Source of the DNA: Porticoccaceae bacterium
Lineage (GTDB): Bacteria > Pseudomonadota > Gammaproteobacteria > Pseudomonadales > Porticoccaceae
Assembly (NCBI GenBank): GCA_021773435.1
Contig: JAJFKC010000013.1
Coordinates: 1 to 50,052, forward strand
Direction: 5' to 3'
Length of the DNA: 50,052 nucleotides
Numbering within the stretch: the stretch's first letter is position 1; each line of letters begins with the position of its first letter. The notes below the pieces were generated by a model. The model was not told the DNA's origin and made no database searches. It worked only from the letters and a program-made list of their open reading frames with translations. Below, one piece after another: positions 19,817 to 29,641 of the stretch. Made by a program: the position numbers and the translations under genes.

Positions 19817-22800
19817 ATGTCTTCTGCAACAACTGCCACCTTAACAGATTTGCTGGTTAAACCGTCCAGCAATCCTGCTGACCGACGCCGCTGGGGCAGC
19901 CTCCACGGTTCCGCCGGGGCTTTAGCTATCGCCTCGGCTGCAAAGGCGCATGAAGGGCTGACCCTGGTGCTGACCAACTCGGCGAGGTCTGCTGCAAGGC
20001 TGGAAAACGAATTCAGCTTTTTTACTGCTAGCTCTTCGAACACTGACTCCACGACATCTACCTCTCGGCCAACTGCTTCGCTACCCGTACTGCACTTTCC
20101 CGATTGGGAGACCCTGCCCTACGATTTATTTTCTCCCCACCAGGACATTATCTCCGAGCGACTCGCAACCCTGCACCGCCTACCGACTCTGGATAGAGGT
20201 ATATTGGTGGTTCCGGTAACGACGGCTATGCATCGCCTGGCACCAACTCAATTTGTTGCGGGCAACAGTTTTAGCTATCAGGTCGGCGGCAGACTGGATA
20301 TCGATGCACTTCGCCAGCAGCTGCAACTGGCCGGTTATCGCAATGTCGATACCGTTCATGACCATGGTGAGTATGCGGTCCGTGGCGCATTGATCGATGT
20401 GTTTCCCATGGGCTCCAATCTGCCCATTCGCATCGATCTATTCGGCGATGAAATTGACACCCTGCGCAGCTTCGACCCTGAAACCCAGCTCACCGCCAAA
20501 ATACTATCGGCCATCGAGCTACTGCCCGGACGAGAGTTCCCTTACAACAATGAGGGGATCAAGCACTTTCTGGATAACTGGCATATGCAGTTTGATGTCG
20601 ATCCAAGGGCCTGCCAAGTTTATCAGGACATAAAATCTGGGATTCTACCCAACGGCATCGAATACTACCTGCCGCTATTTTTCGAGCACTGCGCTAATCT
20701 GTTCGATTATCTACCCGACAATACGCTGGTATTTGCCGAAGATGGCATCAACGAGGCCGCTCAAACCTTTTGGCGCGAGGCAAATGAGCGCTATACCGAA
20801 TATGGTGTCGACCCCACTCGACCACTGCTCAAGCCAGCCCAGGTTTTTATCCCGGTCGAGGAATGGTTTAGTGTGCTGAGCAAATTACCGCGCACGGACT
20901 TTCAAGTTCGGGCCATTGACAAACCCGCCGCCGAGGCCACCTGTTTTAGTAGCTCGCTGCTACCGGAAATAAGCATCGACGCCAAAGCCGAACAGCCGCT
21001 GGGGACACTCGAACAATATCTGTTGAACCACGAAGGCAAGGTGTTGTTCTGCGCGGAATCTGCCGGTCGACGGGAAGTCTTGCTGGACTTACTTGGCACA
21101 ATCAATATTACACCGGAACCTCTCGACTGCTGGGATGCCTTTAGCCACGCCGATAACGGCATTTACATCTGCGTCTTCCCTCTGGAGCGCGGTCTTGCCA
21201 TCAGCCAGCCATCACTAAGTCTGATCAGTGAGAGCGAGTTATTCGGCCAGCAGATTTTGCAACGGCGACGACGGCATCGGGCCCAGGATGGCACCGAGCA
21301 GGTCATCAAAAATCTTACCGAGCTGCAGCTGGGAGCAGCGGTAGTCCATATCGATCATGGTGTCGGTCGATATCAGGGCCTCAAGCTTATCGACATTGAC
21401 GATGAACCCCAGGAATTCCTTACCTTACTTTACGCAGACGACGCCAAACTCTATGTGCCCGTGGCCAACCTGCACCTAATTAGTCGCTACAGCGCCGGCA
21501 ATGATGACCACGCACCGCTGCATCGTTTAGGTAGCGAACAATGGCAAAAAGCCCGAGACAAAGCCGCCCGGCAAATTCGTGATACCGCCGCCGAACTGCT
21601 TGGTATTTACGCCAAACGCGCTGCCCACAAGGGCTTTGCGTACGACGTCACCATGGACGACTACAAAACTTTTAGTGCCGAATTTCCCTTTGAGGAAACA
21701 CCTGATCAACTGGATGCTATCGATGCGGTACGTGACGATATGGCTGGTGCGCAACCGATGGATAGACTGATTTGCGGCGATGTCGGTTTTGGTAAAACAG
21801 AAGTCGCCATGCGTGCCGCCTTTTTAAGCGTGGCAAATAGCAGGCAGGTGGTCATCCTGGTGCCGACGACCTTACTGGCACAGCAACATTACGATAACTT
21901 CCTTGATCGCTTTGCCAACTGGCCGGTAACCATCGATGTTATTTCACGGTTCAAGTCGGGCAAAGAACAGACCACCGTTATCAATAAGGTTAATACCGGC
22001 GAGATCGATATTTTGATTGGCACCCATAAGCTGCTCAATCAGCAAATCGATTACCCCAATCTGGGTTTACTGGTGATCGACGAAGAACACCGCTTCGGTG
22101 TCAATCAAAAAGAAACGCTCAAGGAACTGCGCAGCGAGGTCGACATCCTCACCCTCACCGCGACACCTATTCCTCGAACCTTAAATATGGCCATGGGTAG
22201 TTTGCGGGATTTATCGATTATTGCCACGCCGCCTGCTCGACGGCTGTCGGTGAAAACGTTTATCCATCAAAACGATAAACGTATCGTTCACGAAGCGATT
22301 TTGCGCGAGCTGTTACGCGGCGGACAGATGTACTACCTGCATAACGACGTTAAATCCATTGACCGTGCCGCCGCTGAATTAGCTGAACTAGTGCCAGATG
22401 CGCGTATTGCTATCGCCCATGGCCAGATGCGTGAACGGGATCTGGAAAAAGTCATGTCTGATTTTTATCACCAACGCAGCAATATCCTGGTCTGCTCCAC
22501 GATTATCGAAACCGGCATCGATGTTCCCACCGCTAACACCATAATTATTAATCGCGCTGACAAGCTCGGTCTTGCTCAACTACATCAACTGCGCGGGCGC
22601 GTCGGTCGATCCCACCATCAGGCTTATGCCTATTTACTGACGCCTCACCCCAAGCAGATGTCCACCGACGCCCATAAGCGTCTCGAAGCCATCGCGGCGG
22701 CAGATCATCTTGGCTCTGGTTTCACCCTCGCCACCCATGATCTGGAAATACGCGGTGCCGGTGAATTACTGGGCGATGGTCAAAGTGGTCATATCCACAG

Positions 22801-23347
22801 CATCGGGTTTTCGCTGTATATGGAGCTACTCGAACGTGCCGTGGAAGCGCTTCGCAAGGGTGGAACCCTGGAAGTGAACGCCAGTTTACGGGTCGGCACC
22901 GAAGTAAACCTGAATATTCCCGCATTGATACCCGAAGATTATGTGCCGGATATCCACAACCGTTTAATTCTTTATAAACGCATCGGTAGCACTACGACTA
23001 ACGAACAGCTGAGAGAACTACAGGTTGAAATGATTGATCGCTTTGGTTTGCTACCTGAATATTTGAAAAACCTCTTTGACGTGACTTCGCTCCGGCAACG
23101 GGTAGATCAGCTGGGTATCAGCCGACTCGATGCCGGTCCTGCCGGGGGTAAAATTGAATTCCGTAAAGAAACTGCCGTCGAACCCATGACCATAGTCGAA
23201 TTGGTTCAGAATCACCCAGATATCTATCGACTTCAGGGCGCCACCGAATTCAGATTCAAAACTGAAATGTTTAGCACTGAGGATCGCCTTGAGACGGTCT
23301 CTGAATTGCTCGACCAGTTAAGCCCTCGACACAAGCAGGTAGCATAA
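19817..23347 (+). CDS. mfd: Transcription-repair coupling factor Mfd
   Basis: ATP-dependent translocase that displaces RNA polymerase stalled at DNA lesions and recruits UvrA. 1176 residues, slightly longer than E. coli Mfd (1148). UvrB-homology domains lie at the N-terminus (LPVLHFPDWETLPYD, SPHQDIISERL), the RNA polymerase-interacting domain around residues 490-560 (AAVVHIDHGVGRYQGL), then the RecG-like motor: Walker A GDVGFGKTEVAMR, DEEH box, TATPIPRTLNMAM, and the TRG-type HQLRGRVGRSHHQAYAYLL. The C-terminal regulatory domain is intact. Its stop overlaps the csiV start by one base. The upstream region has no strong Shine-Dalgarno sequence. Confidence 0.97.
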   Translation: MSSATTATLTDLLVKPSSNPADRRRWGSLHGSAGALAIASAAKAHEGLTLVLTNSARSAARLENEFSFFTASSSNTDSTTSTSRPTASLPVLHFPDWETLPYDLFSPHQDIISERLATLHRLPTLDRGILVVPVTTAMHRLAPTQFVAGNSFSYQVGGRLDIDALRQQLQLAGYRNVDTVHDHGEYAVRGALIDVFPMGSNLPIRIDLFGDEIDTLRSFDPETQLTAKILSAIELLPGREFPYNNEGIKHFLDNWHMQFDVDPRACQVYQDIKSGILPNGIEYYLPLFFEHCANLFDYLPDNTLVFAEDGINEAAQTFWREANERYTEYGVDPTRPLLKPAQVFIPVEEWFSVLSKLPRTDFQVRAIDKPAAEATCFSSSLLPEISIDAKAEQPLGTLEQYLLNHEGKVLFCAESAGRREVLLDLLGTINITPEPLDCWDAFSHADNGIYICVFPLERGLAISQPSLSLISESELFGQQILQRRRRHRAQDGTEQVIKNLTELQLGAAVVHIDHGVGRYQGLKLIDIDDEPQEFLTLLYADDAKLYVPVANLHLISRYSAGNDDHAPLHRLGSEQWQKARDKAARQIRDTAAELLGIYAKRAAHKGFAYDVTMDDYKTFSAEFPFEETPDQLDAIDAVRDDMAGAQPMDRLICGDVGFGKTEVAMRAAFLSVANSRQVVILVPTTLLAQQHYDNFLDRFANWPVTIDVISRFKSGKEQTTVINKVNTGEIDILIGTHKLLNQQIDYPNLGLLVIDEEHRFGVNQKETLKELRSEVDILTLTATPIPRTLNMAMGSLRDLSIIATPPARRLSVKTFIHQNDKRIVHEAILRELLRGGQMYYLHNDVKSIDRAAAELAELVPDARIAIAHGQMRERDLEKVMSDFYHQRSNILVCSTIIETGIDVPTANTIIINRADKLGLAQLHQLRGRVGRSHHQAYAYLLTPHPKQMSTDAHKRLEAIAAADHLGSGFTLATHDLEIRGAGELLGDGQSGHIHSIGFSLYMELLERAVEALRKGGTLEVNASLRVGTEVNLNIPALIPEDYVPDIHNRLILYKRIGSTTTNEQLRELQVEMIDRFGLLPEYLKNLFDVTSLRQRVDQLGISRLDAGPAGGKIEFRKETAVEPMTIVELVQNHPDIYRLQGATEFRFKTEMFSTEDRLETVSELLDQLSPRHKQVA

Positions 23348-24150
23348 TGGCGCAGTTACAAATGGGGTGGCCCGGGGGAAAATTACTCACCTTGCTCAAC
23401 GCGATACTGATTGGTACCGCGTTACTATTTTTGGCATCAGCGGCCCATGCACAAAAATGGTACGACATAGAAGTGATCATTTTCTCACAGCTCGATAGCT
23501 TTGGTATTGAAACCAGCCCGGCGAAGATCCAGCTTGATTATCCATCCAACCTTATTGAGCTAAACAACGATCAATTTGACAATGATTTCACAATCATTGA
23601 TAAATCCGCCCGCAGGCTAAACCCGGATGCCTATACACTCAACAGCACCGGCGTTTATAAAGTGCTCTATCACCAGGCCTGGCGCCAACCGGGATTACCA
23701 CCAGGCAAAGCGCCCTGGTTACGGATTCGTGGCGGTAAGCGTATCGGCGGCCATCACGAGCTAGACGGCAGTATCAGGCTGTATTTATCGAGTTATTTGA
23801 ATTTTCAGACCAATCTTTGGCTGCTCAAACCGGGCTATAACTCTTCGTCTTCATTACCTGATAACAAGCAAGCGGCGCAATTTAAATACGCCAGCACAAA
23901 CGACCTACCGGTAGCAGCAACAGTATCACCTTCGAATTCTGAATCGTTCAGTCAGGGTATTCAAGCCGGAGTCGGCATCAACAGAGTTTATACTCTGGAG
24001 CAATCTGAACGGTTACTACTGGATAAGGTGCATTACCTGGATCATTCAGAGATGGGTGTAATCGTTAAAGTCACTCGTGCCAAAATGGCTGCTATGGAAG
24101 TGCCTCCTGCGACACCTCCCCAAAAGGTCTCACCGAACGATTCTCGATAA
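23347..24150 (+). CDS. csiV: CsiV-family envelope protein
   Basis: 267-residue exported protein. A Sec signal peptide (hydrophobic core LLTLLNAILIGTALLFLASAAHA, cleavage near residue 35) is followed by KWYDIEVIIFSQ, the hallmark start of mature CsiV. The Acinetobacter member is implicated in cell-shape integrity and peptidoglycan binding. Further family features are WRQPGLPPGKAPWLRIRGGKR and the LDKVHYLDHSEMGVIVKV end. The ATG overlaps the mfd stop (TAATG), so it is translationally coupled to mfd, as often seen in related genomes. Confidence 0.88.
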   Translation: MAQLQMGWPGGKLLTLLNAILIGTALLFLASAAHAQKWYDIEVIIFSQLDSFGIETSPAKIQLDYPSNLIELNNDQFDNDFTIIDKSARRLNPDAYTLNSTGVYKVLYHQAWRQPGLPPGKAPWLRIRGGKRIGGHHELDGSIRLYLSSYLNFQTNLWLLKPGYNSSSSLPDNKQAAQFKYASTNDLPVAATVSPSNSESFSQGIQAGVGINRVYTLEQSERLLLDKVHYLDHSEMGVIVKVTRAKMAAMEVPPATPPQKVSPNDSR

Positions 24151-24156
24151 CAAGGC

Positions 24157-24191
24157 CCAGAACCAGCTCAAATAGATGGCAGCTGTTCTGG
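24157..24191. other. Stem-loop between convergent csiV and thioesterase genes
   Basis: An 11-bp stem with a single bulged C (CCAGAAC, bulge, AGCT paired with AGCT, GTTCTGG; 24157-24168 and 24181-24191) closes a 12-base loop. It lies in the 84-base space between two convergent genes but lacks a T tract on either strand, so a terminator role is possible but not shown. Confidence 0.4.
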
Positions 24192-24234
24192 AACCACACC
24201 GGAAAACCGTGCATCTGAAAATAATTTAGATTAG

Positions 24235-24711
24235 CTATCGGAGTTTATTACCGAGTACACGCCGTGCATGCTTTGGCACAGGCAAGCAAGCGTGCTTCTG
24301 CAAAACAGCGTTTATACGCTGTCGGGTAAACTCGGGGAAAGGTCCGCTTTTGCGTTCGTCCATTTCAACATGAACAGCAAAACACTCATTCATGGCGACA
24401 GGTTCAGGATCGTTCCCTTCAAACATGTAATGGATATAGCGCATGCGCTTATCATCACAGTGGAGTAACTGCGTAGTAATACACACCTCATTCCCTTCAA
24501 ACACCTCGCGCATATAATCAACGTTAATACCCAGGGTAAACATCGAACTATTCTGCTCCGCACGATAATCAAGGCCGATTTTCATGCTGTCGTAAAAATT
24601 GTCGGTGGCCTTATCAAAAGCCAACACATAAAACGCCAGATTCATGTGGCCGTTATAGTCCACCCATTCCGGCAACACTGTTAACACGGTTTCGACTAAA
24701 TCGTCTGACAT
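24235..24711 (-). CDS. Hot-dog thioesterase, carnitine-pathway type
   Basis: 158-residue single-domain acyl-CoA thioesterase-like protein. WVDYNGHMNLAFYVLAFDKATD carries the hot-dog Asp and the NGHMN motif. The sequence resembles the thioesterase domain fused to, or encoded beside, L-carnitine dehydrogenase (betainyl-CoA thioesterase), but no carnitine gene is nearby, so the substrate is not assigned. The ATG at 24711 has a GGAGAG site about seven bases upstream. The same frame runs on upstream to 25077, but that part is out of frame with and hidden inside the esterase gene, so it is not part of this protein. Confidence 0.8.
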   Translation of the reverse strand: MSDDLVETVLTVLPEWVDYNGHMNLAFYVLAFDKATDNFYDSMKIGLDYRAEQNSSMFTLGINVDYMREVFEGNEVCITTQLLHCDDKRMRYIHYMFEGNDPEPVAMNECFAVHVEMDERKSGPFPEFTRQRINAVLQKHACLPVPKHARRVLGNKLR

Positions 24712-24757
24712 AGGTTTTCTCTCCGTTTTAAGCTTTTTATCATCGACAAATGTTTGC

Positions 24758-25642
24758 TCAATTGAGGCCAGCTCGCTCATCAAAAAAATCCAGCATATTA
24801 TGATAAAAGGCTGGCCAGTAAGCATGGTTGCCATCGGCCTGACAAAATAAGGTTCGCACCCCATCGGTACAATCCGCAAATTCCATGCAATCCGGGTGGA
24901 CGGATGATGGCTTCGCTGCACCACATTGATTACATTGCGCCCACCAGGCGGCCACGCCATCGCCGTAACCAGAAAAATGATCGTCACCCTGATTATGCAT
25001 AAGCAATACGTTAGTCGGATCGGGGCACTGGTAGGCCGACATATCGTCTCCCTGCATACCCATGGCACTCGGTGCAATGACGCGCGGTGAAACTTCCCGT
25101 GCGTCGATCACCGCAAGGGCGTTAGCGACTGTACCGCCATCGGAATGTCCGGTGTAATAAACCTGCTTATCGTTGACACACCATCTGGCGATAACCTGTT
25201 TCGGGATAGTCGCCAACTCGTCCAAAGCTTTAAAACCCAGAGGCACACTGGCGATATGAACAACGATATAACCCTGTTGTGTGGCAAGCCCCGTTAAGCC
25301 AGTAAATCGCTCAGACAATTTGTCGTTAAAACCCGAAGGCGCCCACACCATCAATAATCGATGGGGAAAATCACTGCGATAATTGCTCGGCGTGGTGACA
25401 TTAAAGCCTACATTTTTTTCCGATTTGAGTGCTTCATGATCCGCCACCCGCGCTGCCCCATCACTGCATTGCGCGTCAGGAACATAAGATTGTGGGTAGG
25501 TGTAGGCCTGGGCTTGTATTTGCTCACCGCTATAGCTATAGGTTTTGTACAGATAAACCAACGCAGGAACAGCAATGCTCAACATCACTACGTATGTCAT
25601 CTGTACCGCCGTTAAACCGGCACTCATTCGCCATTTATTCAT
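24758..25642 (-). CDS. Membrane-anchored alpha/beta-hydrolase (PHB depolymerase/feruloyl esterase-like)
   Basis: 294-residue predicted esterase. One N-terminal membrane helix (about 10-32) anchors a periplasmic domain. The nucleophile elbow is GHSDGGT, in the YYTGHSDGGTVANAL context. LLMHNQGDDHFSGYGDG probably carries the acidic residue and GNHAYWP the catalytic His. Several cysteines suggest disulphides, consistent with an exported enzyme. The overall pattern is that of the LpqC/PHB-depolymerase family, which also includes feruloyl and acetyl-xylan esterases. The substrate cannot be read from sequence. It lies upstream of the thioesterase gene on the same strand. Confidence 0.75.
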   Translation of the reverse strand: MNKWRMSAGLTAVQMTYVVMLSIAVPALVYLYKTYSYSGEQIQAQAYTYPQSYVPDAQCSDGAARVADHEALKSEKNVGFNVTTPSNYRSDFPHRLLMVWAPSGFNDKLSERFTGLTGLATQQGYIVVHIASVPLGFKALDELATIPKQVIARWCVNDKQVYYTGHSDGGTVANALAVIDAREVSPRVIAPSAMGMQGDDMSAYQCPDPTNVLLMHNQGDDHFSGYGDGVAAWWAQCNQCGAAKPSSVHPDCMEFADCTDGVRTLFCQADGNHAYWPAFYHNMLDFFDERAGLN

Positions 25643-25695
25643 AATGGTTAAAACTCGCCCTAATTACCTTATCAGCATACGCCTACTCATCAGGC

Positions 25696-26199
25696 TCAAC
25701 CGACCAAAAGTTGTAAGCCATATACAAGAGCGCCGTAGCGAAGCGTTTTGCCAATTAACATCGCCGCCAGGCTCGGCAACCAGGCCAACCGTAGCCAACC
25801 TGCTGCCAGACACAGGCCATCACCAATGATTGGTAGCCAGGACAATACTAATATCGGGGCGCCCCAGCGCCGCACCCTTTGCACAGCTATTGATGAAGGC
25901 TCCCGAACATCACCCTTGACTAATTTCTGTTGTGACCAAAACCCCAGCCAGTAAGTTGACATGCCGCCAAGCGTGTTCGCAACACTTGCCACACTCAACA
26001 GTAAAACCGGATTTATTCTGCCCTGATCAGTCAGCAGCAAAAGTAACACCTCGGAGCTGCCCGGCAACAAGGTGGCCGATAAAAAACTGCTTAACGCCAG
26101 ACCAACCAAGCCGGCTTCTGGTGTAAATAAGCCTTCTAAAAAAGGGATAAACGCACTACCTTCCAAACCGTTAAAGCGCAGCGCCGTTGACAGATGCAC
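25696..26199 (-). CDS. YqaA/DedA-like inner-membrane protein
   Basis: 167-residue membrane protein of the YqaA group (SNARE-associated/VTT domain). FLSATLLPGSSEVLLLLL near the N-terminus, the GGMSTYWLGFW segment and RRWGAPILVLSWLPIIGDGLCLAAGWLRL are diagnostic of the family. These proteins are thought to act as lipid scramblases or flippases, but YqaA itself is uncharacterised. The GTG start overlaps the 3' end of the methylthioinosine phosphorylase gene by 29 bases in a different frame; no ATG is available further in, so translation is probably coupled. Confidence 0.82.
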   Translation of the reverse strand: MHLSTALRFNGLEGSAFIPFLEGLFTPEAGLVGLALSSFLSATLLPGSSEVLLLLLTDQGRINPVLLLSVASVANTLGGMSTYWLGFWSQQKLVKGDVREPSSIAVQRVRRWGAPILVLSWLPIIGDGLCLAAGWLRLAWLPSLAAMLIGKTLRYGALVYGLQLLVG

Positions 26200-27004
26200 G
26201 ACTGCATGCCGTTGCCAACAGAGTATTCACAACTGGTATTCGTTGGGCCATTACCTCGCCAATTTCCTCCAGCGTAATAAGTCGATCTGATTTTCCAGCT
26301 GCGGGATTAACCACCAATGCTAAGCAGGCATAGGGCAGGTTTTTCTCCCGCGCTAATCCCGCTTCGGGCATACCGGTCATGCCAACAATATCGCAGCCAT
26401 CACGCTCCATACGAATTATTTCTGCCGCGCTTTCAAGGCGTGGACCCTGGCTTGCGCCATAGACGGCATCGGTAAACACTGTCTCGCCGCACTGTGTCGC
26501 TGCATCGATCAAAGTTGCTCTTAACGAAGCATTGTATGGGTCTGTGAAATCGACGTATTGAAGTTTGGACAGGACATTCTCAGACGCCGAATAGTCTGAA
26601 TAGGTGTGCTCTCGAGCCCAGGTGTAATCAATGATCTGATGCGGCACCACCAGGCTCCCTGCACCCATCTCACCGTCAATACCACCGACAGCATTAAACG
26701 CATAAATACAGCTTGCACCCAGCTCAGCCAGGGCGGCAATGTTTGCCCGATAGTTTACTTTATGCGGAGGAATTCCGTGGTTATCGCTATGGCGCGCCAG
26801 AAACAATACTTTTTGTCCGACCGAAACTTCAGATAATAAAGTTGCGCCTGGCGGAGACTTGACTGGCAAAGTTCCAAGCGTTATCAGGCTGGAAGGCTTG
26901 CCCCATGGGGTATTGATATCGAGCCGTTCAGCAATTTCCAAGTCGGGCATCTGCTGCAAACCACTGCCGCCGATAATCGCGGGTAAAAATGGTATCTGGG
27001 CCAC
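26171..27004 (-). CDS. S-methyl-5'-thioinosine phosphorylase
   Basis: 277-residue purine-nucleoside phosphorylase of the MtnP family. IIGGSGL at the N-terminus, FLARHSDNHGIPPHKVNYRANI and the phosphate/ribose region GPRLESAAEIIRMERDGCDIVGMTGMPEAGLARE are typical. NPAAG replaces the Asp-containing base-recognition loop of true methylthioadenosine phosphorylases, as in the Pseudomonas enzyme that prefers methylthioinosine; substrate preference is inferred from that. It salvages the by-product of polyamine or homoserine-lactone synthesis. The GTG start directly abuts the mscS stop (TGAGTG). Confidence 0.87.
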   Translation of the reverse strand: MAQIPFLPAIIGGSGLQQMPDLEIAERLDINTPWGKPSSLITLGTLPVKSPPGATLLSEVSVGQKVLFLARHSDNHGIPPHKVNYRANIAALAELGASCIYAFNAVGGIDGEMGAGSLVVPHQIIDYTWAREHTYSDYSASENVLSKLQYVDFTDPYNASLRATLIDAATQCGETVFTDAVYGASQGPRLESAAEIIRMERDGCDIVGMTGMPEAGLAREKNLPYACLALVVNPAAGKSDRLITLEEIGEVMAQRIPVVNTLLATACSRASVNGAAL

Positions 27005-28126
27005 TCAACTGACCCCGGAGGGAACAAGAGCAGCCGCGTCCAATTGATTCTCAGCGATATGCACTGTTGATGTCGGGAAGGCCACTTCAGCGCCCTGAGC
27101 CTCGATTATCGCGGCAATTTTTAACAGCACGTCCTGTTTAATCTTATGGAACTCAACCCAGTTTGTGGTTTTGGTAAACGTGTAGATAAAAAAGTCCAGA
27201 GAGCTGGCGGCAAATTGATTGAAGTTAACCATTAACGTTTGTGTGGCGTCGATGTCGGCATGGTTCTGCAACATGGTTTTGACTTCGTCAACGATGCTGT
27301 TTAATACCGCTAGATCGTCGTAGCGCACACCGATAGTTTCATAAATCCTCCGATTCAACATACGCGAAGGGTTTTCTACGGCGATATTCGTGAATATGGC
27401 ATTGGGGATATACAAAGGTCGTTTATCAAACGTGCGAATACGCGTTAGACGCCAGCCAATATCTTCAACTGTACCTTCAATTTCCTGATCCGGCGAACGA
27501 ATCCAGTCACCCACCGAAAATGGTCGGTCGAGATAAATCGTCAAACCGCCAAAGAAATTCGCCAGCAAATCCTTTGCCGCAAAGCCCACCGCAATACCAC
27601 CGATACCACCAAATGCGAGCACCCCACCAATGCTATAGCCAAATATTTGCATCGCTATCAGCACGGCTGTGATGATCACCGATATGCGCGCCAACTTTCC
27701 GACCGCCCGCACAGTAGTGGCATCATAGGGATCTGAAAGATAGGCTGGATTTACCAGGTTCTGCTCAGCCCGCTTGATTAAATTGACCAAAAAAAGACCA
27801 CCCAGAAACAGCACGGCAACACGATTGATGGGACCGACAAGTTCGTGCCAAGGCGACTCCATCATTCGGGCGGCAACACCGGCGGCAAAATTGATACCGA
27901 TCACCCAGATCAACCAGACCACGGGTTTTCGGCTCGCCGCGACCACCGCGTCGTCCCAGACATTGCGAGTCTCTTCCGCATGACGAATCAGCACGGCGAA
28001 TACCCTGCCGGCAAGAAAACCTAGCAGTAGCGAGATAAAAACTATGATGAATATTTCTATCCACCAGATCGACGATGCGCCAGTGGCTTGTACTAACCAG
28101 GTTTCAAATGTATCTAACATCTTCAA
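27005..28126 (-). CDS. MscS-family mechanosensitive channel
   Basis: 373-residue inner-membrane channel that gates under membrane tension during hypo-osmotic shock. Four predicted helices (about 20-45, 67-88, 95-117, 140-165) lead into the pore-lining segment GGVLAFGGIGGIAVGFAAKDLLANFFGG, then the beta domain FSVGDWI and the C-terminal region VAFPTSTVHI. Its topology is close to the YbdG/YnaI group rather than the minimal three-helix MscS. It shares a minus-strand cluster with nagZ upstream and the methylthioinosine phosphorylase downstream. Confidence 0.92.
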   Translation of the reverse strand: MKMLDTFETWLVQATGASSIWWIEIFIIVFISLLLGFLAGRVFAVLIRHAEETRNVWDDAVVAASRKPVVWLIWVIGINFAAGVAARMMESPWHELVGPINRVAVLFLGGLFLVNLIKRAEQNLVNPAYLSDPYDATTVRAVGKLARISVIITAVLIAMQIFGYSIGGVLAFGGIGGIAVGFAAKDLLANFFGGLTIYLDRPFSVGDWIRSPDQEIEGTVEDIGWRLTRIRTFDKRPLYIPNAIFTNIAVENPSRMLNRRIYETIGVRYDDLAVLNSIVDEVKTMLQNHADIDATQTLMVNFNQFAASSLDFFIYTFTKTTNWVEFHKIKQDVLLKIAAIIEAQGAEVAFPTSTVHIAENQLDAAALVPSGVS

Positions 28127-28219
28127 TCCTTGTTTTATAAGGGGATTTATCTGGGTTCGAGTGAGTGCTCGGACATGGAGTTAGGTTCGCAATAAGTTTG
28201 TCTACCGCAAAGCCGTAAT

Positions 28220-29248
28220 TTAAATAATGCGCCTCAATCTATCTACCGTGTCCTCGTGGCGAGCATCCCGCGCCAACGCAGACCATGACCAGCTACGCGT
28301 TGCCTTCATAGCACTGAGGCCAGACAAACCCTCTGCTGGGCCTTGCTCAGCGAGATAATCGAGCACCGCCAAAGCACCGGCGCGATTATTACATACCAAG
28401 ACCATATCGCAACCAGCGGCTAGTGCTGCAGCAGCTTTTTGCCGATAACCGCCAATCAAATCGGCACCTTTCATGGATAAATCATCACTGAAAATAACTC
28501 CCCGAAAACCGAGTTCACAGCGCAACACATCCTGCAACCAATAGTGGGAAAACCCTACCGCCTGATCGTCAATTGCTGAAAACACTATGTGGGCAGGCAT
28601 CATTGCCTGGAGCGACGAGGCCAACAGCTCAAAAGGCCGCAAATCATGGTCCCGAAGCACATCAATTGATCTTGAATCCTCAGGGGTTTGCAGATGGCTG
28701 TCTCCAACCACCCCACCGTGACCAGGAAAATGCTTGCCCGTAGCCGCCATACCCGCCTCATGCATGCCGTCTATAAATAACTTTATGGCCCGAAAAGCCA
28801 GCTCTGGTTCATTACCAAAAGACCGGTCTGCAATCACCGCGCAGTGGTTACGATCCAGATCAAGCACAGGTGCAAAACTAAAATCTAGCCCACTGGCAAT
28901 AATTTCAGCAGCCATCAGCCAACCAGTATCGCGTAGCAACTGGCTTCCGGCAATTTCATCCTCTCGGTAGAAATCGCCCAGCGCCTGCATTGGCGGCAAT
29001 AAAGAATAGCCCTCCCGCAGGCGCTGGACACGACCGCCCTCCTGATCGACCGCAAGAAGCAATGTTGGTCTCAGCTCAGTAACGGCTGCTGTTAATTCGC
29101 TGATCTGTTGGCGCGATTCAAAATTGCGGGTAAAGAAAATCACCCCACCAACCTCCGGACGCAACAACAACTCGCGTTCTTCATTGCTTAGCACGGTGCC
29201 ATCGAGGTCTAACATTAGTGGGCCAGCTGGTGTTGAATCCATCGTCAT
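28220..29248 (-). CDS. nagZ: Beta-N-acetylhexosaminidase NagZ
   Basis: Cytoplasmic glycoside hydrolase family 3 enzyme that removes GlcNAc from muropeptides during peptidoglycan recycling; its product can induce AmpC in species that have it. 342 residues, the usual length. LAVDQEGGRVQRLREG, the mobile catalytic loop KHFPGHGGVVGDSH (His-Asp dyad) and the nucleophile segment FSDDLSMKGA are present. It is the first gene of a minus-strand cluster running through mscS. The sequence upstream is a 393-base divergent spacer. Confidence 0.95.
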   Translation of the reverse strand: MTMDSTPAGPLMLDLDGTVLSNEERELLLRPEVGGVIFFTRNFESRQQISELTAAVTELRPTLLLAVDQEGGRVQRLREGYSLLPPMQALGDFYREDEIAGSQLLRDTGWLMAAEIIASGLDFSFAPVLDLDRNHCAVIADRSFGNEPELAFRAIKLFIDGMHEAGMAATGKHFPGHGGVVGDSHLQTPEDSRSIDVLRDHDLRPFELLASSLQAMMPAHIVFSAIDDQAVGFSHYWLQDVLRCELGFRGVIFSDDLSMKGADLIGGYRQKAAAALAAGCDMVLVCNNRAGALAVLDYLAEQGPAEGLSGLSAMKATRSWSWSALARDARHEDTVDRLRRII

Positions 29249-29641
29249 TGAAAGTTCTCTAATTACCTGGGAAGTGTCTATTCAGCGGACGAACATAATC
29301 ACCGAATTACCGGACAAATATATGCACCGAGCAATACACTCACTACATTGTTCCAGTGTTCGCCGCGTGAGCGCGACCTTAGGCAGCTGATTAAATGCTG
29401 TCAACTACCGATCCACCTGTGCTGGGTTAGATAGATTGTTCATTTGTAAGCTTTTGCATATTGCTGGAAGGCATTTAAAATTCGCATATTCATTTTGTTT
29501 TTCATGATGTTGCATAATTTATCGAATGTATATTATTTATGCAGAATGATATTCCTGTTATTTTCATGATCTCAAGTCAGTGACCTTATTGACAGCCGGT
29601 GATATGTTGGCCTCGAACCGAACAAACACTGGAGATTCATT
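29249..29641. promoter_or_regulatory. Divergent noncoding spacer between nagZ and the DUF6763-like gene
   Basis: 393 bases without a supportable gene. The part from about 29440 to 29570 is very AT-rich and contains plausible -10 boxes such as TATTAT (29531-29536), with TTGCAT (29510-29515) at a short 15-base spacing. It probably holds the promoters of both divergent genes. No hairpin, riboswitch or repeat stood out. Confidence 0.3.

Noticed and set aside
24712-25077. Upstream extension of the thioesterase reading frame
   Set aside because: It lies inside the esterase gene in another frame, lacks family similarity, and a proper ribosome-binding site and conserved start occur at 24711.
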